A stretch of 64,000 nucleotides of DNA, taken from contig JAUHVR010000015.1 in the NCBI GenBank assembly GCA_030424865.1, positions 1 to 64,000 on the forward strand, in the 5' to 3' direction. Below, one piece after another: positions 1 through 8,933 of the stretch (positions are counted from its first letter, which is position 1; the number at the start of each line of letters is the position of its first letter). Source of the stretch: Alphaproteobacteria bacterium. GTDB lineage: Bacteria; Pseudomonadota; Alphaproteobacteria; Rhodobacterales; Rhodobacteraceae. Both the position numbers and the translations under genes were made by a program. The notes beneath the pieces are model-generated. The model was given only the letters and a program-made list of their open reading frames with translations, did not search any database and had not been told where the DNA came from.

Positions 1-57
1 GAAGAAAGGGGAAAGCTTGGCCATCTGCTCGTCAGTCAGCCAGAAAAGGTCGCTCAT
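1..57 (-). CDS. IS5-family transposase, N-terminal fragment cut by window edge
   Basis: Nineteen codons are visible from an ATG at 57-55, reading MSDLFWLTDEQMAKLSPFF. This is the typical N-terminus of IS5-family (IS427-group) transposases common in Rhodobacteraceae and Paracoccus. The rest of the gene lies beyond the left edge. The gene reads away from the DUF2927 gene, so the sequence between them should hold the outer end of the element. Family assignment rests on recognising the N-terminal motif only. Confidence 0.8.
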   Translation of the reverse strand, partial: MSDLFWLTDEQMAKLSPFF

Positions 58-105
58 GTCACCGCTCCGTTTTCCGGGCCGTGAATCACGTAGCGCTCCG
101 GAAAT
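1..105 (-). mobile_element. End of an IS5-type insertion sequence (outer boundary uncertain)
   Basis: The transposase start at 57 must be followed by a short terminal region. The neighbouring lipoprotein frame has a recognisable signal peptide from about 112, but it meets a stop (TAG at 91-93) and no start codon upstream. The junction therefore probably lies between about 78 and 111. I cannot define the terminal inverted repeat or target duplication because the other end is outside the window. Confidence 0.55.
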
Positions 106-159
106 CAATGCATCCTGACCCTAGCGCTGCTTGGGCTGGCGGCCTGTGATGACGCTTGG

Positions 160-1044
160 ATGCAACCGACGCCGTCTGGCGTGAAACCGCAGGTCCGCCC
201 GCCCGAACTGGAACAACGCGCCGCCGAGCCTTCGGCGCGCAGCCGGGCGCTTGCGACCTATTACAATCGGGTCCAGGCGGATCTGCTTGTGCAGGGCCTT
301 TTGCGCCGGGATGGCGGCGGCCCCGACACGCCGTTTACCGACACGGCATTGATCCGCAATTTCGAGACCATTGCGCTGAAAGACGAATATGTCCGTGGCG
401 AAGGTCTGCGCCGCGCCAGCGGCGAACTGGGCCGGATCAAGCGCTGGCACAAACCGGTGCGGGTTGTGGCCGAATTCGGCGCCTCGGTGCCCACCGATCA
501 GCGCGAGATCGACACCTCGCTTTTGTCTGGCTACGTGGCACGACTGGCACGAGTGACCGGGCATTCGATCGCGATGTCCTCTGAACGGGACGCAAATTTC
601 CATGTGCTGTTCATGGGGCAGGACGATCAGGCGCAGATCAAGCCCCGGATCCAGGAGCTTGTGCCCAACGTCAACCCGGCGGCGCTGCAGATCTTTGACA
701 GTCTGCCTCGGGCGATCCACTGCCTGGTCATTGCGTTCTCCGAAGAACCCGGTGGCTATAACTATGGCACGGCGATTGCGCTGGTGCGGGCCGAACACCC
801 GGACCTGCTGCGGCAGTCCTGCATTCACGAAGAGGTCGCCCAGGGGCTTGGCCTGGCCAACGACAGCCCCCGCGCGCGGCCTTCGATATTCAACGACGAC
901 GACGAATTTGCACTGCTCACCACCCATGATGAGCTGCTGCTGAAAATCCTCTACAACCCCCGCATCCGCGCCGGCATGTCGGCGGACGACGTCCGTCCGA
1001 TCGTCACAGAGCTTGCGCGCGCCCTGCTGGGTGGGGAAAGCTGA
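160..1044 (+). CDS. DUF2927 family lipoprotein, 5' end apparently removed by an IS
   Basis: The 294-residue product ends with a DUF2927 signature: an HEEVAQGLGL segment, then FNDDDEFALLTTHDELLLKI, then an R-x-GM stretch. The function of this family is not known. Reading the same frame upstream of the ATG at 160 gives ILTLALLGLAAC followed by DDAW, a classic lipoprotein signal peptide and lipobox. No ATG, GTG or TTG precedes it before the stop at 91. The original start was probably lost to the insertion element at the left edge. Initiation at 160 would give a protein without an export signal. The SPFH gene follows after 21 bases. Confidence 0.75.
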   Translation: MQPTPSGVKPQVRPPELEQRAAEPSARSRALATYYNRVQADLLVQGLLRRDGGGPDTPFTDTALIRNFETIALKDEYVRGEGLRRASGELGRIKRWHKPVRVVAEFGASVPTDQREIDTSLLSGYVARLARVTGHSIAMSSERDANFHVLFMGQDDQAQIKPRIQELVPNVNPAALQIFDSLPRAIHCLVIAFSEEPGGYNYGTAIALVRAEHPDLLRQSCIHEEVAQGLGLANDSPRARPSIFNDDDEFALLTTHDELLLKILYNPRIRAGMSADDVRPIVTELARALLGGES

Positions 1045-1065
1045 GGCGAAAAGGAGATCACAGAC

Positions 1066-2202
1066 ATGGGCATTTTCGATTTTCTGAGCGGTCAGTTCAT
1101 CGACGTCATCCATTGGGTCGACGACACGCGCGACACGATGGTCTGGCGTTTTGAACGCGAGGGCCACGAAATCAAGTACGGCGCCAAGCTGACGGTGCGC
1201 GAGGGTCAGGCTGCGGTTTTTGTGCACGAAGGCCAGCTGGCGGATGTGTTCACGCCGGGTCTCTATATGCTCGAGACCAACAACATGCCGATCATGACGT
1301 CGTTGCAGCATTGGGATCACGGCTTCAAGAGCCCGTTCAAATCCGAGATCTATTTCGTCAACACCACACGGTTCAACGATCTGAAGTGGGGCACCAAGAA
1401 CCCGATCATGTGCCGCGACCCCGAGTTCGGGCCGGTGCGCCTGCGGGCCTTTGGCACCTACTCGGTGCGCGTGACCGAGGCCGCGCGGTTCCTGACCGAG
1501 ATCGTCGGCACGGATGGCGAGTTCACGATGGACGAGATCAGCTACCAGATCCGCAACATCATCGTGCAAGAGGTCAGCCAGGTGCTTGCGGGCTCTGGCA
1601 TTCCGGTGCTGGACATGGCGGCCAACACCGCCGATCTGGGCAAGCTGGTGGCCACCGAAGTGTCAAAGACATTGACGGGCTACGGACTGACGATGCCCGA
1701 GATGTATATCGAGAACATCAGCCTGCCGCCTGCGGTCGAGGCGGCCTTGGACAAGCGTACCTCGATGGGGCTGGCGGGCGATCTGGGCAAGTTTACCCAA
1801 TATTCGGCGGCCGAGGCGATGACGGCGGCAGCCAACAACCCAGGTGGTGACGGCGGCATGGGCGCGGGCATGGGGATGGGCATGGGCATGGCGATGGCCC
1901 AGCAGATGGCCAATGCCGGTCCGTGGGGGGCGCAACAACCCGCACAAGCCGCAGCACCTGCGCCGCAGGCAGCTGCGGTGCCGCCCCCGCCTCCGGTCGA
2001 GCATGTCTGGCACGTTGCCGAGAACGGCGAGACCAAGGGGCCGTTTTCCAAGGCCGCGCTGGGGCGCATGGCCACCGCCGGAGAGATCACGCGCGAAACC
2101 TATGTCTGGACCGCCGGTCAGGACGGGTGGAAACACGCCGAGGATGTGGCCGAGCTGGCGCAGCTGTTCACGATCCTGCCACCGCCACCGCCCATGGGCT
2201 GA
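1066..2202 (+). CDS. SPFH domain protein with C-terminal GYF_2 domain
   Basis: 378 residues. Residues about 25-250 match the SPFH/virion-core-protein type related to Bacillus YdjI (AVFVHEGQL and LRAFGTYSVRV segments). A Gly/Met-rich linker follows (GMGMGMGMA), then a Pro/Ala-rich stretch, and a GYF_2-like (DUF4339) domain at about 320-365 (WHVAENGETKGPFSKAAL). No transmembrane segment is visible. Relatives act as membrane-associated scaffolds in envelope stress. An AAGGAG ribosome site lies 10 bases upstream. The zinc-ribbon membrane protein two genes downstream is a plausible partner. Confidence 0.8.
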   Translation: MGIFDFLSGQFIDVIHWVDDTRDTMVWRFEREGHEIKYGAKLTVREGQAAVFVHEGQLADVFTPGLYMLETNNMPIMTSLQHWDHGFKSPFKSEIYFVNTTRFNDLKWGTKNPIMCRDPEFGPVRLRAFGTYSVRVTEAARFLTEIVGTDGEFTMDEISYQIRNIIVQEVSQVLAGSGIPVLDMAANTADLGKLVATEVSKTLTGYGLTMPEMYIENISLPPAVEAALDKRTSMGLAGDLGKFTQYSAAEAMTAAANNPGGDGGMGAGMGMGMGMAMAQQMANAGPWGAQQPAQAAAPAPQAAAVPPPPPVEHVWHVAENGETKGPFSKAALGRMATAGEITRETYVWTAGQDGWKHAEDVAELAQLFTILPPPPPMG

Positions 2203-2209
2203 GGTTGGA

Positions 2210-2250
2210 GTGGGGGCTCTGCCCCCACACCCCCGGGATATTTTGGGCAA
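2210..2250 (+). repeat. GTGGGGGC-TCT-GCCCCCAC hairpin, probable dispersed 3' repeat
   Basis: A perfect 8-bp stem (2210-2217 with 2221-2228) with a TCT loop is followed by CCCCCGGGATATTTTGGG and an A-rich stretch. The same GGGGGC-TCT-GCCCCC core recurs at 43170-43184. I know this motif as common after genes in Rhodobacteraceae genomes. It lies between the SPFH gene and the PTP-like gene and may end or attenuate transcription. Confidence 0.6.
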
Positions 2251-2268
2251 GAAGAAACGGGGCCCGGC

Positions 2269-2748
2269 ATGGATTTTGAGGACATCCTGAATTGGCGCCG
2301 GGTCGATGATCGGCTTTCCTTGTCGGGTCAACCGAGCGAGGCGCAGCTGCGTCTGTTGGCTGAGGCCGGCGTGACGGATGTGATCAACCTGGGACCCCAT
2401 GACAACAAGGGCGCGTTGGAGGACGAGCCGGGCGTCGTGGCCGCGGCGGGGATGGTGTATCACTACATTCCGGTTGATTTTGAAGCGCCAAGTGCGGCTG
2501 ATTATGCGGAGTTTACCGCCCTGATGGCGGCTTTGCAGAACAAGCGCGTGCATCTGCATTGCATCTACAATGCGCGCGTGACCGCCTTCATGCTGCGCTA
2601 TGCGCGGGACGGGTTGGGTGGCGGCAAGGTTGCCGAGGCCGAGGCGCGCATGGACGGGATCTGGCGCCCGGGCGGGGTTTGGGCGCGGTTTCTGGGCGAT
2701 ACAGAAAATGAGGTTCAGCCAAACCGCTATGCCGGGTATGATTACTGA
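2269..2748 (+). CDS. Protein tyrosine phosphatase-like (DUF442 type) protein
   Basis: 159 residues of the bacterial PTP-like family related to DUF442. The N-terminus has LSLSGQPSEAQL and VTDVINLGP segments. The putative active-site loop reads VHLHCIYNARVTAF, with Cys and Arg separated by four residues, rather than the five of classical CX5R phosphatases; this spacing is usual in this family. The substrate is unknown. It sits between the SPFH and zinc-ribbon genes on the same strand, 19 bases before the latter. Confidence 0.75.
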   Translation: MDFEDILNWRRVDDRLSLSGQPSEAQLRLLAEAGVTDVINLGPHDNKGALEDEPGVVAAAGMVYHYIPVDFEAPSAADYAEFTALMAALQNKRVHLHCIYNARVTAFMLRYARDGLGGGKVAEAEARMDGIWRPGGVWARFLGDTENEVQPNRYAGYDY

Positions 2749-2767
2749 CGACTGACCGGAGATTTCC

Positions 2768-3895
2768 ATGACCGACGCCTTTGCCCCGCCGCCGCCCCCG
2801 CAAGAAGTCACAGACGAACATCGCTTTCCCTGCGACAACTGTGGCGCGGATTTCCGGTTCTCTCCCGAGCAGAACCTGCTGGTCTGTGATCATTGCGGCA
2901 ACAACTCGGAGATGGTGGCCGATGGCCCCTGGGGCGGCACCGCCATCAAGGAGCTGGATTTCCAGGATGCGATCAACAACCTGCTGCCCCTGCAGGAGAT
3001 GGAAGAGACCCGTGTCTCGACCTGCCCGAACTGCGCGGCGCAGGTCGAGTTTGATCCCAACACCCATGCCTCGGAGTGCCCGTTTTGCGCCACGCCGGTG
3101 GTGACCGATACCGGAACCCATCGGCACATCAAGCCCAAGGGGCTGTTGCCCTTTTCGCTGGACGAAGAGGCCGCGCGGGATGCGATGACCGAATGGCTGG
3201 GCAAGCTGTGGTTCGCCCCGAACGGTCTGCAGGAATATGCGCGGAAGGGGCGCAAGCTGGAGGGCATTTATGTGCCCTATTGGACCTTCGATGCCGAGAC
3301 GGAAACGGACTACACCGGTCAGCGCGGCACGGTCTATTACGAGACGCGCACCGTGACGCGTGACGGCAAGACTGAAACTGAGCGGGTGCAGAAGATCCGT
3401 TGGCGCTCGGTTTCGGGCCGGGTGGCGCGGTTCTTTGACGATGTGCTGGTGATGGCCTCGCATGCCTTGCCCAAGCGGTTCACCGAGGCGCTGGAGCCCT
3501 GGGATCTGGCCGCGATGGAGCCTTATCGGCCCGAGTTCCTGGCAGGGTTCCGGGCCGAGGCCTATACGGTCGACCTGGACGAAGGCTTTCACGATGCGCG
3601 GGCGCAGATGGACCGGGTGATCGAGCGCGACATCAAGTTCGACATCGGCGGCGACCGGCAACGGATCAGCTCGGCCGACACGCGGGTCTGGGACGTGACT
3701 TTCAAGCACGTGCTGCTGCCGGTCTGGATGGCGGCCTACAAGTATCGTGGCAAAAGCTATCGCTTTGTGGTCAACGGCCGCACGGGCCGCGTGCGTGGCG
3801 AGCGGCCGTGGTCTGCCTGGAAGATTGCCACGGCTGTCGTACTGGGCCTGATCGTGGCGGGCGGTGTTGGCTACCTGATTGCCATGAACCAGTAG
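2768..3895 (+). CDS. Zinc-ribbon protein with C-terminal membrane anchor
   Basis: 375 residues. Two CxxC pairs form an N-terminal ribbon (CDNCGADF then CDHCGNN) and two more a second ribbon at about residues 83-115 (CPNCAAQVEF then CPFCATPV). A central domain of unknown function contains YVPYWTFDAET and TDYTGQRG. The last 25 residues form one hydrophobic helix (IATAVVLGLIVAGGVGYLIA). Homologues are sometimes mislabelled as primosomal protein N-prime because of the ribbons; no helicase motif is present. Probably works with the upstream SPFH protein. Confidence 0.7.
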   Translation: MTDAFAPPPPPQEVTDEHRFPCDNCGADFRFSPEQNLLVCDHCGNNSEMVADGPWGGTAIKELDFQDAINNLLPLQEMEETRVSTCPNCAAQVEFDPNTHASECPFCATPVVTDTGTHRHIKPKGLLPFSLDEEAARDAMTEWLGKLWFAPNGLQEYARKGRKLEGIYVPYWTFDAETETDYTGQRGTVYYETRTVTRDGKTETERVQKIRWRSVSGRVARFFDDVLVMASHALPKRFTEALEPWDLAAMEPYRPEFLAGFRAEAYTVDLDEGFHDARAQMDRVIERDIKFDIGGDRQRISSADTRVWDVTFKHVLLPVWMAAYKYRGKSYRFVVNGRTGRVRGERPWSAWKIATAVVLGLIVAGGVGYLIAMNQ

Positions 3896-3917
3896 GGCAA
3901 GGCCCCCAAGCCCCACT

Positions 3918-4334
3918 TTAAGCGCGCTTGACCTGGATCTTTCGCCCTGTGGACGCATCGGGCGCGCGGCGGGGCACGGTGATCTGAAGCACACCGTCTT
4001 TCATATGCGCCGTAACCGCCGCGTCATCGGCATCGGCCGGCAGGCGGAAGGACCGGCGAAAGGATCCATACTGGCGTTCGGAAAAGAACCAGGTGTCGCC
4101 CTTGTCTTCACGCGTGGTGGTCTTTTCGCCCGACACGATCAGGACGCCACCGTCGATGCTGAGGTCGACATCCTCTTCGGACACGCCGGGCAGTTCAACC
4201 GAAATGCGATAGGCGGCCTCGTCGCTGGAGGCGTCCGAGGCGGGTGACAGCCATTCCGACAGACGCGTTCCAAAATTGCGCAGGGGCGAGGTGAGGTGGG
4301 GCCAGAGGCCTGCCGACTGATTGGTTTCAACCAT
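3918..4334 (-). CDS. Hsp20/alpha-crystallin family small heat-shock protein
   Basis: 138 residues from the ATG at 4334, which has a strong AAGGAGG site (CACAAGGAGGAAACCAAG) directly upstream; a longer frame to 4367 lacks this. The alpha-crystallin domain spans about residues 40-130: YRISVELPGVSEEDVDLSID, then FRRSFRLPADAD and GVLQITVPRR. Small heat-shock proteins hold unfolded proteins in the cytoplasm without ATP. It stands alone, convergent with the zinc-ribbon gene. Confidence 0.9.
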   Translation of the reverse strand: MVETNQSAGLWPHLTSPLRNFGTRLSEWLSPASDASSDEAAYRISVELPGVSEEDVDLSIDGGVLIVSGEKTTTREDKGDTWFFSERQYGSFRRSFRLPADADDAAVTAHMKDGVLQITVPRRAPDASTGRKIQVKRA

Positions 4335-4483
4335 CTTGGTTTCCTCCTTGTGTTTTCCGCGTTTCAACTGGATTTTAGCAAACCAGAGGGTGCGACACCT
4401 TGATCACGCGCAATTCCGGGCTTGCCCCCGAGGGGCGACACAAGGCATGTTAGCGCAAACAATTCAAGCCGGAGGAGCCACTC

Positions 4484-5389
4484 ATGATTCTGTGCTGCGG
4501 GGAAGCGCTGATCGACATGTTGCCGCGTCAGACCGAAGCGGGCGAGACGGCCTTTGCGCCTTATGCGGGGGGATCGGTGTTCAACACCTCGATTGCCCTG
4601 GGCCGATTGCAGTCTCCGGCGGGGTATTTTGGCGGGCTCAGCACCGATCTTTTTGGGCAGATTCTGACCGATACACTGGCGGCCTCCAAGGTCGACAGCC
4701 GTCTTGCACCGCGTGTGGACCGGCCGACGACGCTGGCCTTTGTCACGCTGACCGATGGGCAGGCGCAGTATGCCTTTTACGACGAGAACACGGCAGGGCG
4801 GATGCTGACGGCGGAAAACCTGCCGGACATGTCGGCCGATGTCTCGGCGTTGTTCTTTGGGGGCATCAGCCTTGTGGCGGAACCGGCGGCGGACGCCTAT
4901 GCCGCGCTTTGTGTGCGCGAGGCCGACCGGCTGCCGATCATGGTTGATCCCAACATCCGCCCGGCCTTTATCACCGACAGCGGCCGCTATCGCGCGCGGT
5001 TGGAAACGATGTTGCAAAGCGCCGACATCATCAAGGTCTCGGACGAGGATCTGGAGTGGATCGGGACCACACCAGAGGGGCTGATGGAGATCGGTCAGGC
5101 CAAGCTGGTCCTGCTGACCATGGGCGCGCAGGGTGTGCGCGGGTTCTGGTCGGGCGGCAGTTTCGACGTCGCCGCACAGAAAGCCGAAGTGGTCGATACA
5201 GTCGGCGCTGGAGACACCTTCAACGCGGGTCTGCTGACCGGGCTTTGGAAAGCGGGCAAGCTGAGCAAAGAGGCTCTGGCCACGGCGACCGAGGCTGATT
5301 TCCGTCCCGCGCTGGACCTGGGCAGCCGGGCGGCTGCTATCACCGTGTCGCGCGCCGGGGCCAACCCGCCCTGGGATCACGAATTGTGA
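4484..5389 (+). CDS. PfkB family sugar kinase (fructokinase-like)
   Basis: 301 residues, the usual size of ribokinase/PfkB kinases. The N-terminal substrate region reads [11 protein letters not shown] and [15 protein letters not shown]. The C-terminal signature [15 protein letters not shown] holds the catalytic Asp and anion hole. It phosphorylates a sugar or sugar-like compound with ATP; fructose is the likely but unproven substrate. Its stop codon overlaps the GTG start of dtd. GGAGGAG lies seven bases before the ATG. Confidence 0.85.
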   Translation: MILCCGEALIDMLPRQTEAGETAFAPYAGGSVFNTSIALGRLQSPAGYFGGLSTDLFGQILTDTLAASKVDSRLAPRVDRPTTLAFVTLTDGQAQYAFYDENTAGRMLTAENLPDMSADVSALFFGGISLVAEPAADAYAALCVREADRLPIMVDPNIRPAFITDSGRYRARLETMLQSADIIKVSDEDLEWIGTTPEGLMEIGQAKLVLLTMGAQGVRGFWSGGSFDVAAQKAEVVDTVGAGDTFNAGLLTGLWKAGKLSKEALATATEADFRPALDLGSRAAAITVSRAGANPPWDHEL

Positions 5390-5829
5390 GGGCTCTGCTG
5401 CAGCGGGTCAGCGAGGCTTCGGTCACTGTGGACGGCACGGTGATCGGGCAGATCGGGCCGGGGCTTTTGATCCTGGTCTGCGCCATGCAGGGTGATGACG
5501 AGGCGGCCGCGGACAAGCTGGCCGCCAAGATCGCCAAGCTGCGGATTTTTACCGACGAGGCGGGCAAGATGAACCGCTCGGTCCGCGATATCGATGGATC
5601 GGCGCTGGTGGTCAGCCAGTTCACGCTGGCGGCCGACACGTCGCGCGGAAACCGGCCCGGTTTTTCCTACGCCGCCCCCCCTGCCGAGGGAGAGCGGCTG
5701 TATCAATACTTTGCCCAGTCCGTTGCCGCGCAGGACATCCCGGTGGAAACCGGTCGGTTCGGCGCGGACATGAAAGTGGCGCTGGTCAATGACGGGCCGG
5801 TGACGATCTGGATCGACACCGACACCTGA
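5386..5829 (+). CDS. dtd: D-aminoacyl-tRNA deacylase
   Basis: 147 residues, full length for Dtd. It frees tRNA from mischarged D-amino acids and glycine. Both active-site motifs are present: SQFTLAAD at about residue 78 and [10 protein letters not shown] near the C-terminus. The start is GTG at 5386, overlapping the stop of the PfkB kinase gene (GTGA arrangement), so the two are probably translationally coupled. The pairing does not suggest a shared pathway. Confidence 0.93.
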   Translation: MRALLQRVSEASVTVDGTVIGQIGPGLLILVCAMQGDDEAAADKLAAKIAKLRIFTDEAGKMNRSVRDIDGSALVVSQFTLAADTSRGNRPGFSYAAPPAEGERLYQYFAQSVAAQDIPVETGRFGADMKVALVNDGPVTIWIDTDT

Positions 5830-5832
5830 AGA

Positions 5833-6948
5833 TCACGCCGCCTTGTCGACCCAGGGCAGCTCCATCACGACCGTTTGGCCCGTCATGGCCGCCTGTTGCG
5901 CCGCCTGACCGATGCAGACCGCTGCCAGACCGTCGGACAGCGAAACCTCGGGCGCGCCCCCGTTGCGGACCATGTCCAGGAAACGGGCGTGCTGATAGAA
6001 GGTCGAGCCGTTGTGGTCACCGGCTTCAAGAATCGTGGGATCAACCGGGATCTCGACCACCTGCGGGCCCTTGGGCTGGCGCGGGCTGGCGATGACCTGT
6101 GCAACGGGCGGCTCTCCCAGATGCGTTGGCCAGAAGCGGCCCGGTCCGGGCACCAGCGCCTCGATCTTGCCGTTGGGGCCGACGGCGCTGATCTCTTCCT
6201 GGTACTTCGACCCTTCGGCATACATGCACAGCTCAAGCATCGCGCGGGCACCAGAGGCGAAATCGACGATCACATAGGCGCTGTCCCAGATGTCGGGCAC
6301 CTCACCGTCATAGGCCTCGTCCAGGTGGTTCACCTCTTGGCCCGCGCTGGCCATGACGCGGACGGGCTCGGACTTGAGGATCAGGCGCATCAGGTCAAAG
6401 AAATGGCAGCACTTCTCGACCAATGTGCCGCCGGAATAGCGGTTGAAGCGGTTCCAGTTGCCGACCTTGGGCAGAAAGGGGAAGCGGTGTTCGCGGATTG
6501 TCAGCATCCTGACGTCTCCGGTCGCGGTATCGACCTGTTCGGCAAAGGTCTGGATCGGCGGCATGTAGCGATATTCCATCGCCACCCAGATCGGCGCGGG
6601 GTAGCTTTCGGCAATCGCGGCAATGCGCGGCGCATCCGCCGGGTCCGTGAACAGCGGCTTTTCGATCAACAACGGCAGCGGGTTGCGGGCGGCGATCTCT
6701 TCCAGCTGCGGCACATGCATGTGGTTGGGGCTGGCGACCAGCAGGCAATCCAGATCATCACGCCCCAGCAGATCCCAAAGCGAGGGTTCCAGCTTGGCGT
6801 TCGGCGCAATCGCCTTGGCGGCATTGGCCATGATCTCGTCCGGTTCGTAAATGGCCGCAACGCGCGCTTCGGGCAGCAGGGCGATGTTGCGCAGGTGCTC
6901 TTGCCCCATCATGCCGCAGCCGATCACGCCATAGTTGAGAATTTTCAT
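5833..6948 (-). CDS. Gfo/Idh/MocA family protein (oxidoreductase or NAD-dependent glycosidase)
   Basis: 371 residues from the ATG at 6948. The N-terminal Rossmann motif reads YGVIGCGMMGQEHL, followed by the ASPNHMHVPQLEE and LIEKPLFTDP segments typical of Gfo/Idh/MocA proteins. Members oxidise sugars with NAD(P), but some subfamilies (GH109, GH179, GH188) are NAD-dependent glycosidases. It is 10 bases downstream of the GntR gene in one operon and faces the monooxygenase cluster, so a sugar or glycoside substrate of that cluster is plausible. Confidence 0.8.
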   Translation of the reverse strand: MKILNYGVIGCGMMGQEHLRNIALLPEARVAAIYEPDEIMANAAKAIAPNAKLEPSLWDLLGRDDLDCLLVASPNHMHVPQLEEIAARNPLPLLIEKPLFTDPADAPRIAAIAESYPAPIWVAMEYRYMPPIQTFAEQVDTATGDVRMLTIREHRFPFLPKVGNWNRFNRYSGGTLVEKCCHFFDLMRLILKSEPVRVMASAGQEVNHLDEAYDGEVPDIWDSAYVIVDFASGARAMLELCMYAEGSKYQEEISAVGPNGKIEALVPGPGRFWPTHLGEPPVAQVIASPRQPKGPQVVEIPVDPTILEAGDHNGSTFYQHARFLDMVRNGGAPEVSLSDGLAAVCIGQAAQQAAMTGQTVVMELPWVDKAA

Positions 6949-6958
6949 AATCCTGTCC

Positions 6959-7666
6959 TCATGCAAGCCGCGCGATGTAGCGGGCCACGTTTGTGTCGAT
7001 CCAGTTGTGAGAGACTTCGGCCCGGACGCCATCCTGCGCCCACGAGATCCGCTCGACCAGCACGCAGGGGCTGCCGGGGCGAGGTCCAAAATCATCGGGC
7101 GCCCAGTCGGGAACGGTGCCCATCAGGACGCGGTCTTCGGCGCGGGTGATCCACAGGCCAAGCCGCGTCCGGTAGAACAGATAAAGCGATTCCGACAGGT
7201 CCGGCGCAGTGACTGTCTGCGCATAGTCGCCGTCCAGCCAGATCTCTTCCAGAACCGCGGGGGTCTTGTTCAGCGACCGCAGACGCCGGACCCGATGTGC
7301 CTGATCCGAGGTGCCGAAGGCGGGCAACGATTCGGGTTTGGCCACCCGATCCACCGACAGCAGTTCGGCCGTCGGAAGGCCGCCACCACCCAGCAACTCG
7401 ACCCGGAAAAAGGCATAGACACTCTTGGTGTCCGCCTGCGCGCGGATGTAGTTGCCGGACCCCTGAACGCGTTCCAGCATCCCCTTTTCCGTCAGGTCCG
7501 CCAAGGCCTTGCGCAGGGTCCCCACCGAGGTTCCCAATTGCGCCGCCATCTCGCGTTCGGGCGGCAGACGCTCGCCATCGACATAACGGCCTGCGTTGAT
7601 CTCGCGGATCAGCATCTCGCTGAGCTGGACATACAGCGGCAGGGAATGGCGGGTCTGGGCGGTCAT
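6959..7666 (-). CDS. GntR/HutC-type transcriptional regulator
   Basis: 235 residues from the ATG at 7666. The N-terminal winged helix reads LPLYVQLSEMLIREINAGRY, GERLPPEREMAAQLGTSVGT and LTEKGMLERVQGSG. The C-terminal half is a UTRA-like ligand domain (LPAFGTSDQAHRVRRL onwards). It is divergent from the SsuD-like gene and heads the Gfo/Idh gene. It probably represses both directions until a pathway intermediate binds; the ligand is unknown. Confidence 0.88.
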   Translation of the reverse strand: MTAQTRHSLPLYVQLSEMLIREINAGRYVDGERLPPEREMAAQLGTSVGTLRKALADLTEKGMLERVQGSGNYIRAQADTKSVYAFFRVELLGGGGLPTAELLSVDRVAKPESLPAFGTSDQAHRVRRLRSLNKTPAVLEEIWLDGDYAQTVTAPDLSESLYLFYRTRLGLWITRAEDRVLMGTVPDWAPDDFGPRPGSPCVLVERISWAQDGVRAEVSHNWIDTNVARYIARLA

Positions 7667-7707
7667 AGACGGGTCCGTGGGCGGGTCTGACGGGGCTGGA
7701 AAAAAGA

Positions 7708-7734
7708 ATTGATACACCATTGATCTACATCAAT
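7708..7734. promoter_or_regulatory. Candidate operator for the GntR regulator
   Basis: ATTGAT (7719-7724), four bases, ATCAAT (7729-7734) form a perfect inverted repeat. A further ATTGAT half-site lies at 7708-7713. The block sits in the 112-bp space between the divergent GntR and monooxygenase genes. Assignment to this regulator is inferred from position. Confidence 0.5.
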
Positions 7735-7778
7735 ACGGGTGCTACGCAAGAGAAAATCAAACATCGCGGAGACATCTT

Positions 7779-8933
7779 ATGACCATCGTCCCCATCACTT
7801 CGCCGGACCTTGATGCGGCTGAAGTGTCCTGGTTTGCGGCGCTCTGCTCGGACGACTATCAGTTCCTTGGCGTGCCCGATGGTGACCTGCGGTCAAGCTG
7901 GGCGCATTGCTCGGGCATCGTGAAAGAGGCCGAGGCGCAGGGCTTTCGCAACATCCTGTGCCCCTCGTCGTACCAGGTGGGTCAGGACACGCTGAGCTTT
8001 GTCGCGGGCTGCGCGCCGATCACGGACAAGATCAACATGCTGGCGGCCGTGCGTTGCGGCGAGATGCAGCCGATCATGCTGGCGCGCACCATCGCGACGC
8101 TGGATCACATGCTTGAGGGCCGTCTGACGGTCAACATCATCTCGTCCGACTTCCCCGGCGAGAAGGCCGAAAGCAACTACCGCTATCAGCGTTCGCGCGA
8201 GGTGGTCGAGATCCTGAAACAGGCCTGGACCCAGGGTGAGATCAACTACAAGGGCGAGGTCTACAACTTCGAGGGCCTGACCACCGATCCCGCGGTTCCT
8301 TACCAGACCGGCGGCCCGCTGCTGTATTTTGGCGGCTACAGCCCCTCCGCGCTGGAACTGTGCGGTCAGCACTGCGACGTCTACCTGATGTGGCCCGAGA
8401 CCAAAGAGGCGCTGGCCGGTCGGATGCGGGACGTGAACGCCGTTGCCGAACGCTACAACCGCACGCTGGACTATGGGTTGCGCGTCCACATGATCGTGCG
8501 GGATACCGAGGCAGAGGCGCGTGAATACGCGGAATACATCGTCTCGAAGCTGGACGAGGACAAAGGCACCGCGATCCGGGAACGTGCGCTGGATTCAAGC
8601 TCGTTGGGCGTCTCGCACCAGGCGAAAAACCGTGATCTGGCCGACATGGAAGGGTTCATTGAACCGCATCTCTGGACCGGCGTGGGCCGGGCCCGGTCGG
8701 GCTGTGGTGCGGCATTGGTCGGGTCCGCCGACCAGGTGCTGTCCGAGATCGAAGAGTACCAGAAGATGGGCATCCGCGCCTTCATCTTCTCGGGCTATCC
8801 GCACATGGAAGAATGCAAACACTTCGGCAGACTCGTCCTGCCGCACCTGAAAACCTGTTCGATGCCAGAGGCTTATGGCCGCGTGCCTGCATCGACACCA
8901 GCCACCCCCCTGGGTGTAGGAGAACGTCGCTGA
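7779..8933 (+). CDS. SsuD-like FMNH2-dependent sulfonate monooxygenase (LLM class)
   Basis: 384 residues of the bacterial luciferase-like family. The C-terminal part LWTGVGRARSGCGAALVGSA followed by GIRAFIFSGYPHMEE closely follows the pattern of alkanesulfonate monooxygenase SsuD. The mid-part RLTVNIISSDFPGEK is also typical. Such enzymes use reduced FMN and O2 to split a C-S bond and release sulfite. A flavin reductase and aldo/keto reductase follow in the same operon, as in the sulfoquinovose monooxygenase (Smo) pathway. The substrate is not proven. Confidence 0.82.
   Translation: MTIVPITSPDLDAAEVSWFAALCSDDYQFLGVPDGDLRSSWAHCSGIVKEAEAQGFRNILCPSSYQVGQDTLSFVAGCAPITDKINMLAAVRCGEMQPIMLARTIATLDHMLEGRLTVNIISSDFPGEKAESNYRYQRSREVVEILKQAWTQGEINYKGEVYNFEGLTTDPAVPYQTGGPLLYFGGYSPSALELCGQHCDVYLMWPETKEALAGRMRDVNAVAERYNRTLDYGLRVHMIVRDTEAEAREYAEYIVSKLDEDKGTAIRERALDSSSLGVSHQAKNRDLADMEGFIEPHLWTGVGRARSGCGAALVGSADQVLSEIEEYQKMGIRAFIFSGYPHMEECKHFGRLVLPHLKTCSMPEAYGRVPASTPATPLGVGERR

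Noticed and set aside
2768-3895. Primosomal protein N-prime (helicase)
   Set aside because: Only zinc ribbons are shared; there is no Walker or helicase motif and the protein ends in a membrane helix.
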